A DNA stretch of 24,106 nt from CAZRDB01 sp964598695 (GTDB lineage: Bacteria > Armatimonadota > Zipacnadia > UBA1398): contig CAZRDB010000062.1 of the NCBI GenBank assembly GCA_964598695.1, positions 1 to 24,106 on the forward strand. The letters are read 5' to 3'. The first letter of the stretch is position 1, and each line of letters starts with the position of its first letter. The position numbers were made by a program, and so were the translations under genes. Below the pieces are notes generated by a model that was not told the DNA's origin, ran no database searches, and saw only the letters and a list, made by a program, of their open reading frames with translations. Positions 14,984-21,319 of the stretch are shown here, piece after piece.

Positions 14984-15724
14984 ATGCGTGTGGTCCGACT
15001 TGCGGTGCTCGCCCTGATTCTGGGAGCCGTGGCGCTGCCCGCGTGCGCCGACTGGACGCTCGACTACGAGAGCGGCGTCGCGCGGAACACCTACAATCGC
15101 TTCCGCGTTCCCGGGACCACCGGCACCGACATCCGGCTCGACCGCGACTTCCGGGTGAGCCCGGTGACCTTCCAGCGCTGGCGGCTCACGTACGAGAAGA
15201 GCCCGTACAAGAGCTGGTCGCTGCTGTACGCTCCGCTCACCTTCCACGCCTCCGGCACGGCGGCGCAGGACATCAGCTTCGCCGGCTCCACGATCCCCTC
15301 GGGCAGCGCCGTGACGGGCAGCTACACCTTCAACTCGTACCGCCTGACGTACCGACGGACCCATCATCCGGAGAAGGACTTCTCGTACAGCATCGGCTAC
15401 ACGCTCAAGATCCGCGACGCCGCCATCGAGCTGAGCGGCGGCGGCGTGACCGGCCGCGACACCAATGTCGGCATCGTGCCGCTGATCAACTTCGGCGCGA
15501 AGTGGAAGCTCGGCAACGACCTCGACTTCATCATCGACGGCGACGCGCTGGCCGCGACGCAGGGCCGGGCCGAGGACGTGCTGCTCGGGCTCAACTACCA
15601 CATCTCGGACGACGCCGAACTCCGGTTGGGCTATCGGATCGTCGAGGGCGGCGTCGACAACCGGCAGATCTACAACTTCACGACCGTCCAGTACCTCTCG
15701 GCCGGTGTGACGGGGCGGTTCTAG
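14984..15724 (+). CDS. Outer-membrane beta-barrel-like protein
   Basis: The 246-residue protein has a signal peptide (about residues 1-22, LAVLALILGAVALPACA) followed by many short strands with alternating polar and hydrophobic residues. Aromatic residues occur near strand ends (WTLDYESG, SYRLTYRRT, FSYSIGYTLKI, LLGLNYHI, LRLGYRIVEGG). It ends in phenylalanine (YLSAGVTGRF), as expected for the C-terminal signal recognised by the BAM machinery. I do not recognise a named family; a small 8- to 12-strand barrel with a porin or structural role is the best reading. The cysteine in LPAC resembles a weak lipobox, so a lipoprotein remains possible. GAGGGAGG (14971-14978) precedes two in-frame ATGs; the second (14984) has the better spacing. 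It is monocistronic and ends at a large bidirectional hairpin. Confidence 0.75.
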   Translation: MRVVRLAVLALILGAVALPACADWTLDYESGVARNTYNRFRVPGTTGTDIRLDRDFRVSPVTFQRWRLTYEKSPYKSWSLLYAPLTFHASGTAAQDISFAGSTIPSGSAVTGSYTFNSYRLTYRRTHHPEKDFSYSIGYTLKIRDAAIELSGGGVTGRDTNVGIVPLINFGAKWKLGNDLDFIIDGDALAATQGRAEDVLLGLNYHISDDAELRLGYRIVEGGVDNRQIYNFTTVQYLSAGVTGRF

Positions 15725-15741
15725 CCCCCGATCCCGGCTCG

Positions 15742-15799
15742 ACGCGCGGTCGCGGTCGCGTCTCTCGCCCCCGCTGGGGCATGGGGCGCGACCGCGCGT
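15742..15799. terminator. Bidirectional hairpin between convergent genes
   Basis: A perfect 13-bp stem (15742-15754 with 15787-15799) encloses a 32-nt loop containing a small inner hairpin (GCCCC/GGGGC). It lies between the outer-membrane-type gene (ends 15724) and the minus-strand lipoprotein gene (ends 15822), so it can terminate both. Confidence 0.7.
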
Positions 15800-15821
15800 G
15801 CGTACGGGAGGGGCGCCGCCG

Positions 15822-17129
15822 CTACAGGGCCGCGCGCACAGCCGTCTCCCAGTCGGCCGGCAGCTCCGCGACGAACGCCTCGTACTGCCGCGCGGCGCCG
15901 CCGGTGGCGTTCCAGTTGCTCCCCCACCAGATCCGTGTGCCAGCGCCGTTGAGCGCGGCGAACGCCTCGCCGAAGTAGTCCTTCTCCACGCCCGCCTCCC
16001 GGAGCTGGAAGGTCTGGCAGACGCGCCAGACGGCCGGGTTGGCGCGCAGCTCCACCAGGAAGAGGCTGCGGTCCATCCACGAGAGCGCGGCGCTGTTCTC
16101 GCCGTAGGTCGAGACGAGGACCCATCCGGGCCGGGCCCGACAGGCGCCGATGTGCAGGCCGAGGTCGGTGTTGTCATCGAACGGGATCGGCAGCAGGTTG
16201 GTCTCGACGCCCGTCTCGAGATCGGCCATCGCGATCCAGTCGGTCCCGGCGTTCTGGTAGACCAGCACATCGGCCCCGCCGGCGGTGCGCGCGACGTCGG
16301 CATGTCCGATCGCGGTTCCGAGCTGCACCGGGTGCGTGAAGTCTCGGCGCCAGGCGTAGGCGGCGCCGTCGTCCATGCCGGCGACGACGTGGGTCCCGCC
16401 CAGGTCCATGCCGGCCCAGTTGACCGCGCCGGCCGGGAGGGTCGTCAGCCGGCCGACGATCTGATCGGCCTGGCGGTCGTAGCAGACGAGGCGGAGGGTG
16501 GTCCAGGACTCCTGGTCGGTGTCGTCGAGGCACAGGGCCCAGTAGCGGCCATCGAGCGAGGGCTCTCCCTCGAACCTCGTGCGGACGATGTCGGCGCCGG
16601 CAGCCTCGCCGGCGAAGTCGTGGACGAGAGCCTCCGTGTCGGCGGAGACGTCGTACTGCCACAGGGAGAGGCCCTCCACGAAGCAGACGAGGTCGGGGTC
16701 GGTCGCGTCCCAGCGCGGCTCGGGATCGGGGTTGCCGCGGAAGCCGACGGTGCGGACGAGAGCCCGGCTCGCGACGTCGTACAGGTACCAGACGCCGTCG
16801 GTGCCCCGCAGCAGGGCCCGGCTGCCATCGCGGTTCTCGGGGTCGATGCGGGCGTACTCGTTGACGACGCCCTCGGAGCCGTAGCCGTCGGCCGCGCGGT
16901 CGGTCACGCGGCGGAGAGTCGTGTGGTAGACCGGATCGGCGACCGAGGCGCCCTTGGCGGGCTCGGCCGGCGCGCTGAAGGCATAGGTGGGGGGCTTGGC
17001 GTCTCCCCCCGGATACCGCCAGACGACGTACTGGCCGGCCGGCGGGGGGGGAGGAGCGGTACCGCCGCCCCCCGTGCAGCCGAACAGGGCGAAGAGCAGC
17101 AGCTCGGCGGCGATCGCGCGGACCACCAC
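15822..17129 (-). CDS. Lipoprotein with a probable beta-propeller fold
   Basis: The protein of about 435 residues starts with a lipoprotein signal peptide ending LFALFGC (Cys18), then a flexible Gly/Pro linker (GGGGTAPPPPP). The rest contains repeated blade-like units in which a W/Y-x-Y/L-D stretch alternates with D-G/A-x-x-x-W motifs: VWYLYDVASRALVRTV, LSLWQYDVSADTEALV, LRLVCYDRQADQIVGR and WIAMADLETGVETNLL. These resemble TolB-type or oligogalacturonate-lyase-like propellers, but no catalytic motif is evident. I do not recognise a specific family. It is probably anchored to a membrane facing the periplasm or cell surface. The start is uncertain: GTG at 17129 sits 8 nt after GAGAGGGG, while GTG at 17138 is too close and longer frames add an odd leader. 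It lies downstream of the GH57 gene on the same strand with a 101-bp gap. Confidence 0.75.
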   Translation of the reverse strand: MVVRAIAAELLLFALFGCTGGGGTAPPPPPAGQYVVWRYPGGDAKPPTYAFSAPAEPAKGASVADPVYHTTLRRVTDRAADGYGSEGVVNEYARIDPENRDGSRALLRGTDGVWYLYDVASRALVRTVGFRGNPDPEPRWDATDPDLVCFVEGLSLWQYDVSADTEALVHDFAGEAAGADIVRTRFEGEPSLDGRYWALCLDDTDQESWTTLRLVCYDRQADQIVGRLTTLPAGAVNWAGMDLGGTHVVAGMDDGAAYAWRRDFTHPVQLGTAIGHADVARTAGGADVLVYQNAGTDWIAMADLETGVETNLLPIPFDDNTDLGLHIGACRARPGWVLVSTYGENSAALSWMDRSLFLVELRANPAVWRVCQTFQLREAGVEKDYFGEAFAALNGAGTRIWWGSNWNATGGAARQYEAFVAELPADWETAVRAAL

Positions 17130-17230
17130 GGCAGACACCCCTCTCCGAACGCGACGCAAGGGCAGGACTGCCAGCACACTCGCGTGGTCGTTCGCGTCGG
17201 GACGGGGCGATCCTCGTGCCGCCTTCGGCG

Positions 17231-19057
17231 CTACTCCATCCACCGCCGCCACAGCCGGACGTCGTGGTCGGGAAAGATCCGGTTGCGCTGGCACAGCTCG
17301 CCGAAGTAGATCCAGTCCTCGTCCTGGATCCACTCATGCCGGCCGTAGCGCCGGGCGAGGCGCGCGACGCTCTTGAAGTCGGAGTAGTGGGCGTTGATGC
17401 GCCACTGCGCGTTCTCCTCGGCCGACTTGGTCGAGATGAGGAACGGGAAGTCGGAGGACTGCAGGAGGAGCAGCTCGCGGCCGGCCTGGGCGAGCAGGCG
17501 CTGGAGGACCGGATCCTCGGTCGCCCCCCACTCGCGGGCGAGCGCGACCATGTCGGCCTCGGCGTCGTAGATCAGTCGCCAGACCCACGTGCTCTCCTCG
17601 TTCAGCCAGACCTCGTGGGTGCCGTTCTTGCCCCACGAGCCCTCGGGCAGCACGATCGCGCTGGAGGGCGGCGAGGCCGCGAGGTACTCGCTGACCGTCG
17701 TGACGTCGACGCTCGGGTCGGCCTGCGCCCAGCGGAGGAGCCAGCCCAGGAACCGAGGCCCCTCATGCCACCAGTGGCCGTACAGCTCGGTGTCGAAGGT
17801 GGCGCAGAGCACCGGCTGGCGGAACTCGCGCGGCTGGAGGTGGAGGGTGCTCTTGATGATGCTGAGGAAGTCGGCGGCGTGGGCCTTGGCCTTGTTCTCG
17901 GCCCACTCCGGCTCGTACGTCCACTTCTCGCCGAGGTCGCAGCCGCGCTCGGTCACGCGCCAGTAGCGGATTCGGCCGGGGAACTTGCGCTTGTGGAACT
18001 CGAGGTAGTCGGGGTCGCCCGGGTAGCCGACCTCGGCGCTCCAGACCTTGCGGCAGACGGTCTCATCGCGCGCGAGGACGGCGATCGGGGGATGGTCCTC
18101 GAACAGGTCGCCCACGAAGTAGGCCGAGTGGGCCGACTTGGGCCAGCGGCCCTCGTCGCCCTCGGGCCGCCGTACGATCCGCTCGAACAGCCGGCCCTCG
18201 CCGGTCGGCTCGGCGGGGCCGCGCGTGAGGCTGACGGGCAGCGGGTGGTCGCCGCGGCCGAGCATGTGGTTGTCGACGAGGAAGAACTCGATGCCCTCCT
18301 CGGCCAGCAGTTCCTCGACGCCGGGCCGCAGTGTGGGCGGGCTGCCGCCTCGCACCACCGGCGGCTCACCCCAGTCGCAGCGCGGGCGGTAGGCGCACTC
18401 CGGCAGCCAGAAGCCGCGGGGCTTGCGGCCCATATGNNNNNNNNNNCCCCGGGGGGGTACCCCCTCTGGGGGGGGGGGGGTTTGGCGCTAACGGAACCCA
18501 TATCCGGGGGGGTTGCGGCCCATATGGCGCTCGAAGGTGCGGACGCCCTGGCCGATCTGGGCCAGCAGGCTGGCGTCCTCACGCAGCAGGGGGAAGTAGC
18601 CGTGGGTCGCGGCCGAGCCGATGATCTCGATGTGGCCCTCCTCGTAGAGGGCCCGGAAGGCGCCGAGCAGGTCGCGGCCGATCTCCTCGACGTAGAAGCG
18701 CCGCACGGCGCGGAAGCGCTCCTCCCACCACCAAGCGAGGTGCTGCATGTGGCCGTCGCCCTGGTGGCGGAACTCCTCGAAGTGCCAGTGGGCCGACTGG
18801 ATGAGGAAGTCGAGGTAGTCGACGAACCAGGCGCGGAACCGCTCGTCGGTGAGCTGCTCCATCACGGGGGGCGTGATGCCGAGGGTGACCTTGGGTGAGA
18901 TCCCGTCGGCCACCAGGCCCCGGAACTCCCAGAGCAGCGGGATGTAGCAGTCGGCGGCGGCCTCGCAGATCATGTGATGGCCGTGGGGCCAGCGGCCGTG
19001 GCCGAGCACGTAGGGGATGTGCGTGTGGAGCACCAGGCAGAAGGAGCCGTCGGACAT
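17231..19057 (-). CDS. GH57 1,4-alpha-glucan branching enzyme, interrupted by an assembly gap
   Basis: The enzyme forms alpha-1,6 branches in glycogen or related glucans in the cytosol. As written, the frame is broken near 18488 by an N gap. Collapsing the 90 bp between two copies of TTGCGGCCCATATG restores one frame of 578 residues, close to the usual length of these enzymes. Hallmarks are LVLHTHIPYVLGHGRWPHG (N-terminal), the nucleophile in FWLPECAY (Glu190 in the repaired protein), and the acid/base motif ATFDTELYGHWWHEGP (Asp392). The C-terminal helical DUF1957-like part includes LLLLQSSDFPFLI. The ATG at 19057 has GAGAGGG 6 nt upstream. It lies 79 bp after the subtilisin-like gene on the same strand and upstream of a lipoprotein gene. 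The break is almost certainly technical, not a pseudogene. Confidence 0.9.
18423..18526. other. Assembly gap with duplicated 14-bp flank
   Basis: Ten Ns (18437-18446) are flanked by poly-G/C-rich low-quality-looking sequence (18447-18512). The 14-mer TTGCGGCCCATATG occurs at 18423-18436 and again at 18513-18526, exactly 90 bp apart. This looks like an unclosed scaffold join whose ends overlap; the intervening bases are unlikely to exist in the chromosome. Confidence 0.85.
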
Positions 19058-19086
19058 CTCGCACCCTCTCGGCGGTCGTCATTCGC

Positions 19087-19109
19087 CCCGCGGCTCATTC
19101 CGCCGCGGG
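19087..19109 (-). terminator. Short stem-loop between subtilase and GH57 genes
   Basis: CCCGCGGC (19087-19094) pairs perfectly with GCCGCGGG (19102-19109) around a 7-nt loop, 27 nt after the subtilase stop codon on the minus strand. It could be a weak terminator or an intercistronic hairpin. Confidence 0.45.
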
Positions 19110-19136
19110 TTCGGCTTCCCCTCCGCGTCGCCGCGG

Positions 19137-20987
19137 CTACTCCGAGACGTCGGAGCAGCCCGGCGAGTCGATCGCGGCCTTGCAGTCGACCTTGCCGTAC
19201 CCGAAGGACTCGTCGCGGCCGGAGGGTCCGAGGTCGGCGATCGCGTTGCGCATATGCTGCCGAAGGTGGGCGACGTCGGAGTAGCGGCCCGTCGAGAAGA
19301 GCAGGGCGGCGAGCCCGGAGACGTGGGGGGCGGCGAAGCTGGTGCCGCTGTCCTGGCGATAGGCGCCGTCGAGGGCGCAGGAGTAGACGTTCTGGCCCGG
19401 AGCCGTCAGCTCGACGGGGGGGCCCTGGCTCGAGAACGAGGCGATCTGATCGCTCTGGGTCGTGGCGCCCACGGAGACCACGCTGCCGTAGTTCGCGGGG
19501 TACACGACGGGCTCGTTGTTGCCCGAGGCCGCCACGAGCACGGCGCCCTTGCCACCGTTCCAGGCGGCGTCGCAGGCGGCCTTGACCGAGGGCGAGTTCG
19601 AGGTGATGCCGAGGCTGAGGTTGATGACGCGGATCCCGTGGGCGACGCACCACTCGATTCCGGAGACCACGTCGGCGATCGTGCCGTTGCCGTTGAGATC
19701 GAGCACCTTCACGGCGTAGAGCTGGCTGTGGGGCGCGATGCCGATGATGCCGACGCCGTTGTCCCGCGCGCCGATGATCCCGGAGGCGAAGGTCCCGTGG
19801 CCGTTGTCGTCACGCCAGCTCGCGCGGTCGTTGAGGATGTTCGTGCCGCCCGCGACGACGAGATCGGGGTGGGAGTCGGAGATGCCCGTGTCGACCACGG
19901 CGACGCGGATCGCGTCGCCCGCCCAACGTCCGAGGACGGCGAGGGTGTTGGGGTCGAGTTCCAGCGCCTCGTCGGCGCGGATGTTCCGGATGTTCCACGA
20001 GACGCCTTCCTCGCCGCGCAGGTGTACCAGGTCGAGCGGGTTGGTGCGGGAAGAGGCGATCTCGGCGCCGTCCTCCGGCAGGCCGACCCGGAGGTTGGGC
20101 TCGATGTAGGCGACCCGCCAGTTGCCGCGGAGCGCCTCGATCCGGTCGGCCGGCACGGTCGCGACGGAGGCGTTGGCGATCGGCAGGTCGCGCGTCACGA
20201 TGCCGCCCTGGAGGTCGATGGCGCTCCAGGCGTCCGAGCGCGCGCCGGCGCCGGGTCGGTAGCCGATGATGACCTCGACGGCCTCGGAGCCCGACCAGTC
20301 GGTCTGGAGGTCGCCGGCGCGGATGTAGTCGGGCTCATCGGCGATCAGGCAGTCGGTGACGCTGACGGTCGTGGTCGCCGAGACCGCCCCGAGTGTCGCC
20401 CGAATGACGCCCTCACCCGCGACGCCGGCGGTGAAGAGTCCGTTGCTGTCGATCGAGCCGACCACCCCCTCGACCGTCCAGGTCGGGGCGTAGCCGGCGC
20501 CGGCGCTGGTGACCAGGTCGGCCGTGAACTGCCGGCTGGTGTCGGAGCTGAGAGTCGTCGCCGCGGGGCTCACGCCGATCGAGAGCACCGAGACCGAGGA
20601 GGGCACCAAGCGAACGGTCACCGCGGTGTCGCCGGCGCTCGTGAGGCTGAGCCGGACGCGGGTCGAGGAGTAGCCCTGGGTGGGGTCGACCGTCGCCGGC
20701 GGGCGAACAACGAGATCGACCTTGCCCTCGGGCGCGGTGTCGATTCGGAAGGTGCCGTCGGCGGCGCTGGTCGCCTCAGGCGTGCCGACGGGGATCGTCG
20801 TGCCCGTGCCGGTGCCCGCGGCGACGGCGGCCACGCGCACGCCGGGGATTACGGAGCCCGTCTGCGCGTTGACCACGCTGCCGACGACGACTGCATGGAC
20901 CGTCGGCGTGGAGCCCCCGCCCCCGCAGCTTGCGAGCCCGGCGACTGCCGCGATCAGGGCCACGACCACCAGAATCCGTCCGTACAC
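19137..20987 (-). CDS. Subtilisin-like serine protease, lipoprotein (S8 family)
   Basis: This is a 616-residue protease anchored by a lipobox, GLASC (Cys21). Domains in order are: a carboxypeptidase-regulatory-like beta domain (about 33-126, GSVVNAQTGSVIPGV), a bacterial Ig-like (Big) domain (about 131-211), an I9-type propeptide-like stretch (about 235-300) and the S8 catalytic domain (about 355-605). The triad is complete: Asp366 in VAVVDTG, His397 in NGHGTF and Ser550 in GTSFAAPH, with the oxyanion Asn490 in ASGNN. It probably degrades extracellular or periplasmic protein. The C-terminus has cysteines (C602, C611) that could form a disulfide. The GTG at 20987 with GGAGAG 10 nt upstream gives a normal signal peptide. 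An ATG at 21023, directly after a TATAAT-6-nt arrangement, is the alternative and would add 12 residues. Confidence 0.93.
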   Translation of the reverse strand: MYGRILVVVALIAAVAGLASCGGGGSTPTVHAVVVGSVVNAQTGSVIPGVRVAAVAAGTGTGTTIPVGTPEATSAADGTFRIDTAPEGKVDLVVRPPATVDPTQGYSSTRVRLSLTSAGDTAVTVRLVPSSVSVLSIGVSPAATTLSSDTSRQFTADLVTSAGAGYAPTWTVEGVVGSIDSNGLFTAGVAGEGVIRATLGAVSATTTVSVTDCLIADEPDYIRAGDLQTDWSGSEAVEVIIGYRPGAGARSDAWSAIDLQGGIVTRDLPIANASVATVPADRIEALRGNWRVAYIEPNLRVGLPEDGAEIASSRTNPLDLVHLRGEEGVSWNIRNIRADEALELDPNTLAVLGRWAGDAIRVAVVDTGISDSHPDLVVAGGTNILNDRASWRDDNGHGTFASGIIGARDNGVGIIGIAPHSQLYAVKVLDLNGNGTIADVVSGIEWCVAHGIRVINLSLGITSNSPSVKAACDAAWNGGKGAVLVAASGNNEPVVYPANYGSVVSVGATTQSDQIASFSSQGPPVELTAPGQNVYSCALDGAYRQDSGTSFAAPHVSGLAALLFSTGRYSDVAHLRQHMRNAIADLGPSGRDESFGYGKVDCKAAIDSPGCSDVSE

Positions 20988-21029
20988 GGTACACCCACTC
21001 TCCGATTGCGAAGGGATCCGCATCCTTCC

Positions 21030-21035
21030 ATTATA
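21030..21035 (-). promoter_or_regulatory. Consensus -10 promoter of the subtilase gene
   Basis: A perfect TATAAT on the minus strand lies 6 nt before an in-frame ATG (21023) and 42 nt before the GTG start (20987). Transcription should begin near 21023. No convincing -35 is seen. In such G+C-rich DNA a chance consensus hexamer here is unlikely. The remaining gap to the next gene (21036-21319) shows no gene, tRNA or clear promoter for the plus strand. Confidence 0.6.
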
Positions 21036-21319
21036 ACGCTTGGCGGGAGAGCGCCGTCTCTGCCGAGGCGCGGGAGCCATGCGGGCGGACGCCGGGTTGC
21101 TCAGGCTCTCCACAGAGCGGCTCAATCCCTGTACAGTGTGGGCAGGACGCGAGGCTTGGCGGGCGGAATACGCTAAGTTCGGGCGTCAGGGGACGGGCTC
21201 GCCCATGCGGGCGATCTGTGCGGGCAGGCCGTTGCGGCGCCTCGTGGCGAGGCGTCTGTGCGGTGGCTTGTGCCCCTGCCGGATGGGTACGGCGCTGTGA
21301 GGAAGGCGGTTCACCACCG

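Noticed and set aside
15000..15060. Reading the LPAC motif of the small outer-membrane-type protein as a true lipobox
   Set aside because: Proline before the last small residue is atypical, A-C-A-D fits signal peptidase I, and the barrel-like strands with a C-terminal Phe favour an integral outer-membrane protein; kept only as an alternative.
18423..18526. A mobile element or target-site duplication inside the GH57 gene
   Set aside because: The 14-bp direct repeat flanks only Ns and poly-G/C sequence, with no transposase or terminal inverted repeats, and its removal restores a perfect frame; a scaffold overlap explains it better.
21040..21300. A small 86-residue plus-strand frame between the subtilase and the GreA-type gene
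   Set aside because: It has no ribosome-binding site, an Arg/Gly/Cys-rich composition typical of non-coding G+C-rich DNA, and no recognisable motif.
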